Counted from the first letter of the stretch, positions 15,113 through 25,204 are shown. The stretch: 31,433 nucleotides of DNA from JBIOUF01 sp044866695 (GCA_044866695.1 JBIOUF010000049.1:1-31433); one strand, 5' to 3'. Notes: generated by a model from the sequence alone, not told the origin. A program made the numbers and translations.

Positions 15113-16987
15113 ATGTATCTCGACCGGGCGATCCGCCCTCGACACGTCATGGGCGCAGCGGTGAGTCTGAAGCGAATCCGCGTGGTGGTCTCCGCATGGC
15201 CGACGAGCCTGGCGGTGGCCCTCACCCTGCTGTTGGCGTTCCCCGCGGCCGCCGTGCCGGGAGACCCCGACCCCGACCCCTGCGAGAGGTCGAACCCACC
15301 GCCGGACTGTTCGACCGGCAACCCGGTCGGGACGCTCACCTCGGTGACCCGCACCCCGGCCGGTCTCGCGGTCACCGGCACCGCCACGGACCCCGACGAC
15401 CCGGGCCCGGCCACCGTCGAGGTCGAGGTCGAGGGGCTCCCGGTCGGGCAGGTCACCGCGAACGGCCCCGGTGGCGGCTTCTCGGGTACGGTGCCGCCCC
15501 TCCCGGGGGACCACGTGTGTGTGTGGGCCCTCAACACCGGGGACGGCGCCGACACCCTGTTGGGGTGCCGGTCGGTGACGGTCCGGGTCGACCCGGTCGG
15601 ACAGGTCGACCAGGTCACCGTCACCAGCAACGGGCTGCGCGTGCAGGGGTGGGCCCTGGACCCCGACACCGCGGGACCGGTCACCGTGCGGGTGAGCGTC
15701 GACGGCACCCCCCGGACCACAGGGGTCGCCGACAAGCCGCGGCCCGAGCTCGCCACCCGCTTCCCCGGGTACGGCGACCTGCACGGGTTCGACATCACCG
15801 TGCCCGGTCCCCGGCGGCACACCACGGTCTGCGGGTTCGCCGTCGGCGTCGGCCCCGGCGGCGGGACGAACCTGGGATGCGGGCGGGACCCGCGAGCGAT
15901 CTCACTGCTGGACCTCAACATCAAGGGGCTGCAGGAGTGGTGGACCAAGGACGACGAAACCGACGGCTGGCTCCACCTGCCCTGGCGTGACCGGTACCAG
16001 CGGATCGCCGCCTGGCTGGCGGACACCTCCACGGTCCCGGACCTGATCGCGCTGCAGGAGGTGCCGGCCCGCAAGTTCCACACCCTGGGCGGCCGGCTGG
16101 ATCCCTACGACTACGAGGCCCTGTTCGTCTTGGTCACCGCGCTGCGGCAAGCCACCAAGGCGCCGTACCGGATCGCGTTCCTCGCCGCCGACGAGACCAC
16201 CGAGGGGCTGCCCGACCCCGGGGTGCTGTACCAGGGCCGGGCCGTGCTGTACAACGCCGACCGGCTTCGCAACACCACAACCCTGGTCAACGGTCGGGCC
16301 GCCTCGCACGACAACCACACCCGGGTCGGCCCGCACTTGCGGACCAGCTTCCCCTGCCAGGCCGTGCCGGCCGAGGCGCGGCCGCTGTGCGCCCTGATCG
16401 ACTCCACCGACGCCTCCGACCACGAGGGACGCCATTGGACCTCCGCGTTCACCGACCCCATCACCGGTCGCTGGTACCGCGGGCCACAGGCAGCCGTCTT
16501 CGAGCTACGCGCCGAACCCGGCAAGCAGGTGATCCTCATCGACGAGCACGCCGTCGCCCGCTGCAGGCACGACGTCCCAAAACCACCTCCGTGTCTGGCA
16601 CCCGAACGCGAGGAGCTGCTCGCCCTCCGCGCCCTGGTGGCTACCCTGAACGCCGCCTGGGCGCCACACACCCTGCTCGTGCCACCCCTCATCGTCGGCG
16701 ACTTCAACGGCGAGGCCGACATGCCGACCGCCGACCTGACCGGCGAGTACGAACCCATCTTCACCGACTTCACCGAGCCGGCCAAGGCGACCACAGGCCT
16801 CGACAAGCTGCTCGTCGGTGACCCCGCCACGTACGCCTCGACCTACAACCCCCGCGTGGAGTCCCAGGAATTCCCGACGATCACGCCCCACGACGGCACG
16901 GGCACCGAGCGGGAGTACTGCGGCACCGTGGCCACCATGCTCAGCGACCACTGCGCCCTGTACGCCCAACTCCTTCCCGACGGATGA
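15113..16987 (+). CDS. Secreted endonuclease/exonuclease/phosphatase-fold protein
   Basis: The 624-residue protein starts at ATG 15113, with GGAG six bases upstream; ATG 15149 and GTG 15161 are alternatives closer to the signal peptide. A signal sequence spans about residues 18-47 (WPTSLAVALTLLLAFPAAA). Two similar beta-rich modules follow, at about 72-158 and 162-258, each with a GLxVxGxAxDPD pattern. The enzyme domain starts near 263 with LLDLNIKG (Asn269), LIALQEV (Glu316), VGDFNGEAD (Asp530, Asn532) and a final SDHCAL (Asp612, His613). These are the metal and catalytic residues of the DNase I/sphingomyelinase fold. The substrate is unknown: nucleic acid, phospholipid or sugar phosphate. 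It lies between two transposase scraps, so transfer is plausible. Confidence 0.82.
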   Translation: MYLDRAIRPRHVMGAAVSLKRIRVVVSAWPTSLAVALTLLLAFPAAAVPGDPDPDPCERSNPPPDCSTGNPVGTLTSVTRTPAGLAVTGTATDPDDPGPATVEVEVEGLPVGQVTANGPGGGFSGTVPPLPGDHVCVWALNTGDGADTLLGCRSVTVRVDPVGQVDQVTVTSNGLRVQGWALDPDTAGPVTVRVSVDGTPRTTGVADKPRPELATRFPGYGDLHGFDITVPGPRRHTTVCGFAVGVGPGGGTNLGCGRDPRAISLLDLNIKGLQEWWTKDDETDGWLHLPWRDRYQRIAAWLADTSTVPDLIALQEVPARKFHTLGGRLDPYDYEALFVLVTALRQATKAPYRIAFLAADETTEGLPDPGVLYQGRAVLYNADRLRNTTTLVNGRAASHDNHTRVGPHLRTSFPCQAVPAEARPLCALIDSTDASDHEGRHWTSAFTDPITGRWYRGPQAAVFELRAEPGKQVILIDEHAVARCRHDVPKPPPCLAPEREELLALRALVATLNAAWAPHTLLVPPLIVGDFNGEADMPTADLTGEYEPIFTDFTEPAKATTGLDKLLVGDPATYASTYNPRVESQEFPTITPHDGTGTEREYCGTVATMLSDHCALYAQLLPDG

Positions 16988-17147
16988 CCGGCTATCTGCA
17001 GTTCGGCGTGGTGACTTGGTGATTTGTCTTCGCTCGGGTCCGGCGCCGTAGTAGGGATAGCGAGCGCTGCGGCCATCAACCAAAGACGGCCACGCAAACC
17101 GGAGCGACTACGCGCAGCCAGCGCATGTCTAGGCCTGCGAGGCGGCC
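16988..17147. other. Spacer, no gene seen
   Basis: No coding signal, tRNA or strong hairpin is visible between the secreted protein and the transposase fragment. Confidence 0.5.
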
Positions 17148-17380
17148 TGCGCCGACGGGGAGGGGGGCGTCTACCTGCGCCGCGAGGGCCTGTACTCCTC
17201 GCTGATCTCGGAGTGGTGGCGTCGGCTTCGTGACGCGGGCGTCTTGGAGGGTACGGCGCCCGGTGCGCGGGTCGGTCGTCCCAACGCCGACCAGGTCGAG
17301 ATCGCCCGGCTGCGGCGTCAGCTGACCGAGGCCGAGCGGAGGTTGGCGACTACCGAGACGGCCCCGGAGGCCGCTCACGG
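17148..17380 (+). pseudogene. IS3-family OrfA transposase fragment
   Basis: The frame reads VYLRREGLYSSLISEWWRRL, then RDAGVLEGTAPGARVGRPNA and EIARLRRQLTEAERRLATTE. This is the helix-turn-helix to leucine-zipper part of an IS3-type OrfA. The N-terminal start, the end of OrfA and all of OrfB are missing. The right edge meets the 3' end of the dCTP deaminase gene. Inactive remnant of an insertion sequence. Confidence 0.75.
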
Positions 17381-18574
17381 CGCGCCTTGTGTCAGGTCGA
17401 GGGGTACGTCGCCGCCGGTTCCCGGCTCTGGGAGTCGTGGTGGATCCACCCTGAAGTGCTTTCCGAGCGTCTCCGTCTGGCCCTGGTAGTTCGAGGTCGA
17501 ACCGCTGCTGCCATACAGCACCGACGGTGGCTCCATCATTCTCTCGTACGTCAGCTTGCAGACGTGCTGGCCGTGCTCGACCATGAACGGCACGTCGTGG
17601 GCGCGAACTTCCAGCGCAGCCGTCGAGCCACCTCTCGCGTGAGGACCGCCGTAACCGAAGCCCGGATCGAAGAAGCCTGCGTAATGGGTCCGCAGTTCAC
17701 CGCTGGTGGGGTCGTAGGCGGCCATTTCGCCGGCCAGGTGCGGGGGGATCGTGATCTCTTGTTGTGACATCAGCAGGTAGAAACTGTTGGGCTGCAAGAT
17801 GATGCGGTTGCCCTCGTCGCGTTCGACTCTGTCCCAAAACCGCTTCGGCTCCGCATGGCGAGTCCGAGTCAGATCGAGCAAAGGCGCCGGTGTTCGCGCC
17901 TTCCAGCCGATTCCCTGCGATTTGGGCTGCCGCAGGTTGAGACCGACGAAAAGGCCCGAGGCAAGCTGCAGCTCTCCTGCGCTCAATGGCTTGCCACGCA
18001 GAGAAAGCAGCCCGTGCTCGGCATGTTGCCTCCGGATCTCGGCATCCGTGAGCATGGTGTCACCAACGCTGAGCCGGAGCTGGTTGAGCGTGAGCCCGCG
18101 CCGCACCCGCACGGGGAACGACAGCGGTACGACCTCGACGTACAGGGGGCCGGCATAGCCGTGCTTGACATCGTCGAACCGCGCCCCGGCATCGGTGAGC
18201 ACGCGCGTGAACACGTCTGCACGGCCGGTCGAGCTTTTCGGATTGGCGCGGGCCCGCATGTTCGGGGGCAGCTTCAGCCGCTCGACGAGGGGGATGATGT
18301 AAGGGATGCCAACCTCGAGCACCCCACCGTCGCCGGTGAGGGGAAGCTCGTTGGTAGTAAGCTCCGTCAGACGCTGTTGAACCGTGCGATCACCGGGCAG
18401 AAAACTGCACCGAATGCGATGTGCAACGCCTCCCAAGCGGAGATCCAGGCTGGCGGGCTGAACATTCGTGTGCGGGATCCCGTCGTCGACGCCCGTGATG
18501 ATCTCATCAGCAATGACCTTTTCGAGGAGGTGGTCTGGCAGCACCCCAGGCCGGCACGACTGCCAGTCAACCAC
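17375..18574 (-). CDS. dCTP deaminase, two-domain (PF06559-type)
   Basis: The 399-residue protein starts at GTG 18574 with GGAAGG about 12 bases upstream. It joins two dUTPase/DCD-like halves. The first has VQPASLDLRLGG (38-49) and MRARANPKSSTGRADVFTRV (106-125). The second has GEMAAYDPTSGELRTHYAGF (282-301), FDPGFGYGG (302-310), ALEVRAHDVPFMVEHGQ (320-336) and the closing SNYQGQ (361-366). The family converts dCTP to dUTP and ammonia. This long form is best known from alphaproteobacteria and is unusual beside an actinomycete toxin pair. The gene overlaps the PIN-like gene by 8 bases. Other dCTP deaminases act in phage defence by depleting dCTP, so defence is possible but unproven. Confidence 0.85.
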   Translation of the reverse strand: MVDWQSCRPGVLPDHLLEKVIADEIITGVDDGIPHTNVQPASLDLRLGGVAHRIRCSFLPGDRTVQQRLTELTTNELPLTGDGGVLEVGIPYIIPLVERLKLPPNMRARANPKSSTGRADVFTRVLTDAGARFDDVKHGYAGPLYVEVVPLSFPVRVRRGLTLNQLRLSVGDTMLTDAEIRRQHAEHGLLSLRGKPLSAGELQLASGLFVGLNLRQPKSQGIGWKARTPAPLLDLTRTRHAEPKRFWDRVERDEGNRIILQPNSFYLLMSQQEITIPPHLAGEMAAYDPTSGELRTHYAGFFDPGFGYGGPHARGGSTAALEVRAHDVPFMVEHGQHVCKLTYERMMEPPSVLYGSSGSTSNYQGQTETLGKHFRVDPPRLPEPGTGGDVPLDLTQGAP

Positions 18575-19055
18575 CGCTTCGCATCCTTCCGTCCAAGGCT
18601 TCGAGGATGACAGTAGTGCTTGTCAAGTCAGGCGGCGGAGAGGCAGCGGCGCCGCAAGTACCCCAACGAGAAGCTACGCCGTGGGACATGACCAGGCGAC
18701 GTGGGGTGAGCCTCAGGCTGGTGTCACCCAGGACGACCACAGCACCTGCGTCCAGGTCGTCCTCGACGGCCGGAAGGTTGTCGATGATGATCGCGGCGAG
18801 TTCCGATACGCGGCGGCCCACGAGCCGACGTACCAGCAGGAACGACGGAGCCATTGCGTGCGTCCTGGCGAGCAGGGTGCCGAAGTCGCTGTCGGCCGAT
18901 ACCACCACCCGACCGGACTCGACGGCGAGCGCGAGGACGGAGGCGTCGTCGGCACCGGCCATCTGATGGTCACGGACATGCGCCACGTCGTGGCCGGCCT
19001 CGATGAGCGGAGCAACGAGCTTGGGAGACAGACTGTTGTCGAGCAGGAGCCTCAC
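18567..19055 (-). CDS. DUF5615 PIN-like toxin with C-terminal extension
   Basis: The 162-residue protein starts at GTG 19055, four bases inside the DUF433 gene. Residues 1-120 match DUF5615: MRLLLDNSLSPKLVAPLIEA (1-20), GHDVAHVRDHQMAGADDASV (21-40), VVVSADSDFGTLLAR (50-64) and NLPAVEDDLDAGAVVVL (93-109). Acidic residues Asp6, Asp29, Asp55 and Asp57 fit a PIN-type nuclease centre. Such proteins pair with DUF433 antitoxins. Family members usually end soon after residue 120; here about 40 unrelated residues follow (SHGVASRWGTCGAAASPPPD onward) and reach the next start codon. The extension may come from a lost stop codon. RNase activity is a family inference. Confidence 0.85.
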   Translation of the reverse strand: MRLLLDNSLSPKLVAPLIEAGHDVAHVRDHQMAGADDASVLALAVESGRVVVSADSDFGTLLARTHAMAPSFLLVRRLVGRRVSELAAIIIDNLPAVEDDLDAGAVVVLGDTSLRLTPRRLVMSHGVASRWGTCGAAASPPPDLTSTTVILEALDGRMRSGG

Positions 19056-19282
19056 GCGCTGTGGCTGAGCGGGAGCTCACGCTCACGCACGGCCTCGGCG
19101 GCATAACGCAAGGCCTCGGCGACGTCATCGAGCGACAGGTCCGGCAGGTCGTCGACGATCTCCGCCGCCGTCAGCCCGTCGGCGACCATGGCGACCACGG
19201 TGGCGACGGGGATGCGCAGACCCCGGATGGTCGGCATGCCGCCCATCACGTCCGGGTCCACAGTGATCCGCTCGAACGTCAC
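19052..19282 (-). CDS. DUF433 antitoxin (VapB-like)
   Basis: The 76-residue protein begins at GTG 19282 with MTFERITVDPDVMGGMPTIR and continues GLRIPVATVVAMVADGLTAA and EIVDDLPDLSLDDVAEALRY. This is the complete DUF433 domain, a small helix-turn-helix fold. It is the first gene of a three-gene operon and overlaps the DUF5615 gene by four bases (GTGA on the minus strand). By family it should bind and block the PIN-like partner and may repress the operon. Nothing is missing. Confidence 0.88.
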   Translation of the reverse strand: MTFERITVDPDVMGGMPTIRGLRIPVATVVAMVADGLTAAEIVDDLPDLSLDDVAEALRYAAEAVRERELPLSHSA

Positions 19283-19405
19283 CCCACGAGGCTACCGCCC
19301 GTCAGTCACCCGCGGCAGCCACCTGGGAGCCTCCCTGACGAGGGAACGCCGACGTTGCCGCGCCCTACAGTGGCGCAGCTGGGTGAACCTCGCCAGCATG
19401 GCGGT

Positions 19406-19606
19406 GTGCAGGCGTGGACGGTCGGGTCTCGTTGGGCCAAACGCCGCCTGGTCGCCGCCTCGGAGGACCTCGAGGCCGACGTGCCTGCCCATGCGGCGTC
19501 CGAGGTCACCCGCATCCAGAGCGCCCTTGCCGACCTGCTCGGGGTCCATGTCGCGGTTGGGTTCGAAGGGCTCGCCACCACCCCCGACCGCCTGGGTCTG
19601 GGCTGA
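19406..19606 (+). CDS. Unassigned short ORF or gene remnant before the antiporter chimera
   Basis: The frame from GTG 19406 reads VQAWTVGSRWAKRRLVAASE, then DLEADVPAHAASEVTRIQSA and LADLLGVHVAVGFEGLATTP. The helix-forming residue use looks coding, and the stop lies 13 bases before the next start. No family is recognised and the frame is open further upstream, so it may be the end of a truncated gene at the island's right edge. Confidence 0.35.
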   Translation: MQAWTVGSRWAKRRLVAASEDLEADVPAHAASEVTRIQSALADLLGVHVAVGFEGLATTPDRLGLG

Positions 19607-19619
19607 GAGGGGAGCAGGG

Positions 19620-20602
19620 ATGGACGTCCTTTCCGGGCTCGAGACGCTGTTCGTGGTGGCGGCGGTCTCGGCCGTGGCACCGATCCTCGCCGTCCTGGTG
19701 CCCGGTCAGCGGATCCCGCAGCTGATCCTGCTCATCCTCGGCGGAGTCCTGATCGGCCCGGAGGTGCTCGGCCTGGACGTCAGTCCCGAGCTCGAGCTGA
19801 TCGCGAACGTGGGCCTGGGCATGGTCTTCCTCCTCGCCGGGTTCGAGATCGACCCTGCGCTGATCCTCGACAGGTCGGGTCGGCTCGCTGTGATCGCCTG
19901 GGCGTCCTCCCTCGTGATCGCCGGCGCGGTGACCGGCGCCCTGACCGCCGTGGGCTACGTGACCGCTTTCACGGCCGTCGCCCTGGCCCTGACCACGACT
20001 GCCCTCGGCACGGTGCTTCCCATCCTCCGGGAGAAGGGCATGCTCGGCGGCGCGCTCGCAAGGTTCTTCCTCGGTTCGGGAGCCGTCGGTGAGCTCTTCC
20101 CGATCATCGCGATCGCCGTCTTCCACTGGCGGTGGTCCGGCGTCCCCTTCTTCATCCGGACGGGCAAACGCCTGCCGGTCACCCAGACCGAGCTGCGGCT
20201 CGTGTTCAAGCGCCCCCCGCGTCTGGGCTTCGGGCTCCTCGGACCACATAGCGAACCGAACCAGCTCGTGGTCAAGCTGGACCCGTCCACCGGCATCAGG
20301 CTGATCGTCGACGCTCGAAGAGCGGACATCTCAGCAGTCGGAAGGATCGACCTGGACATGGAGTTCTCTGAGGAAGGCGGCGAAGGAGCGACGCCCTACG
20401 AGGTCCTCCTCCACGCCGCCCTGGCCGGTGACAGCACGCGGTTCACGCGGCAGGACGGTGTCGAGGAGACCTGGCGGGTCATGCAGCCGCTGCTCGACGC
20501 GCCGCCGCCGGTCCACCCGTACGCCCCCGGCTCCTGGGGGCCGCCGCAAGCCGAGCGCCTCACCGAGCAGTACGGCGGTTGGCACGGCCCCTGGCTGGCG
20601 TC

Positions 20603-20606
<4 letters not shown>
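19620..20606 (+). CDS. Chimera: KefB-type antiporter N-terminus fused in frame to glucose-6-phosphate dehydrogenase C-terminus
   Basis: The 328-residue ORF starts at ATG 19620 after GAGAGGGGAG. Residues 1-168 are the first five or six membrane helices of a cation:proton antiporter (PQLILLILGGVLIGPEVLGL, GLGMVFLLAGFEIDPAL, ALTTTALGTVLPILREKGML). From His169 (20124) it becomes glucose-6-phosphate dehydrogenase: HWRWSGVPFFIRTGKRLPVT, GDSTRFTRQDGVEETWRVMQ and PYAPGSWGPPQAERL. The coenzyme fold and the catalytic His of Zwf are absent, as is the second half of the transporter. A dehydrogenase or a working antiporter is therefore not expected. The junction is in frame with no stop, as a clean deletion would leave. 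The stop overlaps the GH15 start. Confidence 0.88.
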
Positions 20607-22483
<1,877 letters not shown>

Positions 22484-22592
22484 GGAGGTTCTCCGTGGTC
22501 GTGGTCCGAGGTCCTTCGCGCACCATTCACACCCTGCCGCGCGGCCCGACAGGTCCATGACCGGCTACGACGCGACGCACAGCCTTCGCTGC

Positions 22593-23966
22593 TCAGAGCC
22601 GACGTTGGCTGACGACGATCTGCGTGTGCGGGTCCGCAGCGGTCACGGCAAGCGTCTCTGGCCTGGGCGCGTAGACGCGTTCGGTGAAGGACAGCGTGTC
22701 TGCGACGAACAGCTCCACCGTGGAGCCGTCGATGATGATGCGCACCTCTGGCGGACCGTCCTGGTCGCCGATGCTGCCTCGGGTCGCCCATTCGCGTCGA
22801 GCTCGGTCGTTGACGGTACGCATCAGGATGGCGACGCGTTCGTGAAGGTCCAGCGTCAGTCGGAGGTCGCCGAGGACCTCGAGTGTGACGTTCCCGTCTG
22901 GCTTCGAGCGGATCTCGATGAGGAGGTCCACCGGTGCCGCCGGCAGAGTCATGCGGTCACCGACGGTGAGAGTCGCAGAGCGCTGCTCTCCGTGCAGCGC
23001 ATCGAACTCGTTCACGACGCGGCTGCGCAGGCGGAGGTCATCGCCGAGCGTTACCTCGCGGGGGATGGTCAAGGCCCCTGCCCAGGTCGCGTTGTGCGCT
23101 CCAAGGGGTGGACGGTCCTCCCAGGTCCAGGCCCAGAGCAGTACTCGCTCACCTGTGCGCAGGACGGCGGGCGCGTAGAAGTCGTGGCCGTGGTCGACCA
23201 GTCCACCGGCCTGCGAGACGAACCGTAGGCCGGTGTCACCGTTCTGTAGGTCTCCGACCAGGTAGGCGACGCGGCCCAGATGGGGTGTGGTGACCATCGA
23301 GACGACGAGAACCCAGTGGTCTCCGATCCGCACCAGCTGGGGGCACTCCCAGACGTCTGCCGGGGCTAGGTCGTGGGCGAGGCGGTCGGTGCTGTCGAGG
23401 AGCACACCGGAGAACGTCCAATGCCGCAAGTTGTTGCACCCGTAGAGCAGCAGCATCGGCTTGCCGCCGGGCGCAGCGCCGGCACCGACGACGGCGTACC
23501 GGCCTCCGTGTGAGGTGAACACGAACGGATCGCGGTAGCCGAGCAACGACAGGCCCGGAGGTGGAGTAGCCACGGGGAGCTCGTTCTTGACCCAGGCATG
23601 TAGGCGCTGGTCATTCGAGGACGCGGTGCAGATCGTCGCCGTCTCGGGCCCGGCCGCGGCGCCGGTGTAGACCGCCGTCGCAACCTCGCCCTCGTCGACG
23701 ATGCAGCCGGACCAGCAGCCGGCAGCGTCGGGTCCCCCGGGAGTTGGGGTCAGCGCGACGGGTTCGTAGTCCCACCGGACGAGGTTCGCGCTGCTGGCAT
23801 GGCCCCAGCAGATGGAGTCGTGCACGGGGGCCAGCGGGTTGTACTGGTAGAAGACGTGGTAGCGGCCACGCCAGAGGACCACGCCGTTCGGGTCGTTCAT
23901 CCAGCCGCGCTCCGGACGGATGTGGTGGACCGGGAGTGCCGGGTCGGCGGTGCAGCGGGAGGTCAT
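22593..23966 (-). CDS. Glycoside hydrolase family 32 beta-fructosidase (sucrose/fructan hydrolase)
   Basis: The 457-residue enzyme starts at ATG 23966, overlapping the lacI stop by four bases (ATGA). The family 32 landmarks are present: HHIRPERGWMNDPNGVV with nucleophile Asp25, CWGHASS (53-59), YRDPFVF (144-150, Asp146 transition-state residue) and ECPQL (207-211, Glu207 acid/base). The five-bladed propeller is followed by a beta-sandwich with VRIIIDGSTVELFVADTLSF near the end. No signal peptide is seen, so it acts in the cytoplasm on imported sugar. It is the second gene of the lacI operon and faces the transporter operon across a shared regulatory spacer. Sucrose or fructo-oligosaccharide is the likely substrate. 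Confidence 0.93.
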   Translation of the reverse strand: MTSRCTADPALPVHHIRPERGWMNDPNGVVLWRGRYHVFYQYNPLAPVHDSICWGHASSANLVRWDYEPVALTPTPGGPDAAGCWSGCIVDEGEVATAVYTGAAAGPETATICTASSNDQRLHAWVKNELPVATPPPGLSLLGYRDPFVFTSHGGRYAVVGAGAAPGGKPMLLLYGCNNLRHWTFSGVLLDSTDRLAHDLAPADVWECPQLVRIGDHWVLVVSMVTTPHLGRVAYLVGDLQNGDTGLRFVSQAGGLVDHGHDFYAPAVLRTGERVLLWAWTWEDRPPLGAHNATWAGALTIPREVTLGDDLRLRSRVVNEFDALHGEQRSATLTVGDRMTLPAAPVDLLIEIRSKPDGNVTLEVLGDLRLTLDLHERVAILMRTVNDRARREWATRGSIGDQDGPPEVRIIIDGSTVELFVADTLSFTERVYAPRPETLAVTAADPHTQIVVSQRRL

Positions 23967-25069
23967 CGGTGGCCACGGCTGCTGCGCTCGGAGGGCCGGG
24001 CAGGAGGTGGGCCGGTGCTGCCTCGGGGAACGAGTCTGGTGGGCAGGATCGTGGAGGCCACGGGAGCGTCGCTGTGCAGCGCGTCGACGACGAGCTGTGC
24101 TGCGAGCCGTCCCTGTTTGAGTACGTCTTGTCCGATCGTGGTCAGGTCGAGGACCGTGGCCAGGGGATGGTTGTCCACGCCGATGACGGAGATGTCGTGT
24201 GGGACCTTGAGCCCGGCCCGCCGGATCGTGCGCAACGCGCCGAAGGCGATCTCGTCGGAGTGGGCGAACACTGCGGTGGGTGGCCGAGGCAGGCCGAGCA
24301 GGTCCGCCATGGCCTCGGCCCCTGGCTCCGGGCCCCAGGGGACCCTCGCGAACAGGGCCGGGTCGACCTCGAGGCCGGCCGCCTGCTGCGCTTCGGTATA
24401 GGCGAGGGCGCGGCCGTCTACGGGCCACTCGCGTGCATTGGGGTCGATGGCGTCGATCATCGCGATGCGTCGGTGACCGAGGTGCAACAGGTGGCTCATC
24501 GCCTGCGCACCGGCCTTGACGTCATCGATGCTCACGTGCGGGTAGGGCGCGAGCTGCCCGCCCGCAGCGAAGATCTCCACACCCATGAGTGCGAGACGTT
24601 CCTGCTCGGACTCGGTCACCGGGATCCCGACGACCAGGACCGCGTCGACCTTGCGGCGAGCGGGGAGCTGGCTGAAGAACTGCTCGCGGTTCTCCCGGTT
24701 GCCGACGTGGTAGAGCATCAGGTCGAGATCTGCGCGCCTGAACACCGCTTCGATCCCGCTCAGCATCTCGCCGAAGAACCAGCGCGACATGTGCGGCACC
24801 ACGACGGCGACCCGGCCGGTTGTTCCCCCGGACAGCGACGCCGCCTCCGGCGAGACCACGTACGCCAGCTCCTCGGCGACCCGCAGTACCCGCTCCCGGG
24901 TGGCTGGGGCGACCCCCGGCAAGTTGTTCAGCGCCCGGGACGTCGTCGCCATGGAGACTCCGGCGACCAGCGCGATGTCAGCCATGTTTGCCTGGCCAGG
25001 CTTCGGCCTCTGCTGCCGCCGCCCCCGCCGGCCGGCCGTCGGCTGACGCGCAGTGTTGCCCTGGCTCAC
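23963..25069 (-). CDS. LacI-family sugar repressor
   Basis: The 368-residue regulator is placed at GTG 25069, after which the basic N-terminus leads into the helix-turn-helix MADIALVAGVSMATTSRALN (29-48). A periplasmic-binding-protein-like sensor domain runs from about 80 (GRVAVVVPHMSRWFFGEMLS) to 350 and includes AVFAHSDEIAFGALR and ISVIGVDNHPLATVLDLTTI. The ORF extends further upstream to 25222, but that would take the gene through both operators, so the shorter start is preferred. The ribosome site is weak. The gene is the first of a lacI-GH32 operon and lies beside an operator 23 bases upstream, which suggests autoregulation. Confidence 0.92.
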   Translation of the reverse strand: MSQGNTARQPTAGRRGRRQQRPKPGQANMADIALVAGVSMATTSRALNNLPGVAPATRERVLRVAEELAYVVSPEAASLSGGTTGRVAVVVPHMSRWFFGEMLSGIEAVFRRADLDLMLYHVGNRENREQFFSQLPARRKVDAVLVVGIPVTESEQERLALMGVEIFAAGGQLAPYPHVSIDDVKAGAQAMSHLLHLGHRRIAMIDAIDPNAREWPVDGRALAYTEAQQAAGLEVDPALFARVPWGPEPGAEAMADLLGLPRPPTAVFAHSDEIAFGALRTIRRAGLKVPHDISVIGVDNHPLATVLDLTTIGQDVLKQGRLAAQLVVDALHSDAPVASTILPTRLVPRGSTGPPPARPSERSSRGHR

Positions 25070-25091
25070 GGCACCAGGGTAAGGCCTCGGA

Positions 25092-25105
25092 TGGAAACGC
25101 TTCCA
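25092..25105. promoter_or_regulatory. LacI-type operator O1
   Basis: TGGAAACGCTTCCA is a palindrome apart from one base pair, with the central CG typical of LacI-family sites. It lies 23 bases upstream of the lacI start, placed to block the leftward promoter. Confidence 0.85.
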
Positions 25106-25157
25106 GTCCACAGCTTCTCCGCCTGACACGTTCGTGCAGTCATGGGGGTGTTGACTC

Positions 25158-25187
25158 TTGACAGGCTGAGTCACGACGTGCCAGGTT
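25158..25187 (+). promoter_or_regulatory. Possible promoter of the sugar ABC operon
   Basis: TTGACA (25158-25163) is a perfect -35 hexamer. CAGGTT (25182-25187), 18 bases on, is an acceptable -10 for an actinomycete. The expected transcription start, near 25194, falls inside operator O2, which would allow direct repression. Confidence 0.5.
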
Positions 25188-25190
25188 GCA

Positions 25191-25204
25191 TGGAAACGTT
25201 TCCA
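25191..25204. promoter_or_regulatory. LacI-type operator O2, perfect palindrome
   Basis: TGGAAACGTTTCCA is an exact 14-base palindrome and matches O1 in all but one position. Its centre is 99 bases from that of O1, so a repressor tetramer or paired dimers could act on both divergent promoters. It lies between the proposed -10 and the start of the sugar-binding protein. Confidence 0.9.

Larger units (their letters stand above)
11626..19290. mobile_element. Decayed genomic island next to tRNA-Ala (approximate limits)
   Basis: The block starts right after the tRNA-Ala 3' end. It contains an integrase N-terminal fragment, a near-complete tyrosine recombinase, two transposase fragments of different families, two toxin-antitoxin-type pairs and an unusual nucleotide enzyme. 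No core genes lie within it. The right limit is set only by the end of the DUF433 gene. No second copy of the tRNA 3' end was found by eye in the window, so the true attachment repeat is unproven. It may be several overlapping insertions rather than one element. Confidence 0.6.

Noticed and set aside
14506..16083. A 525-codon minus-strand ORF as a whole gene
   Set aside because: Only its last third has real transposase residues. The rest is antisense to the secreted EEP protein, which has a signal peptide and catalytic residues.
11626..19290. Attachment-site direct repeat of the tRNA-Ala 3' end
   Set aside because: No second copy of the T-arm and acceptor end was found by eye, so no attR is claimed.
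22484..22592. Bidirectional terminator between the convergent GH15 and GH32 genes
   Set aside because: Expected by layout, but no convincing hairpin followed by T-rich tract is visible.
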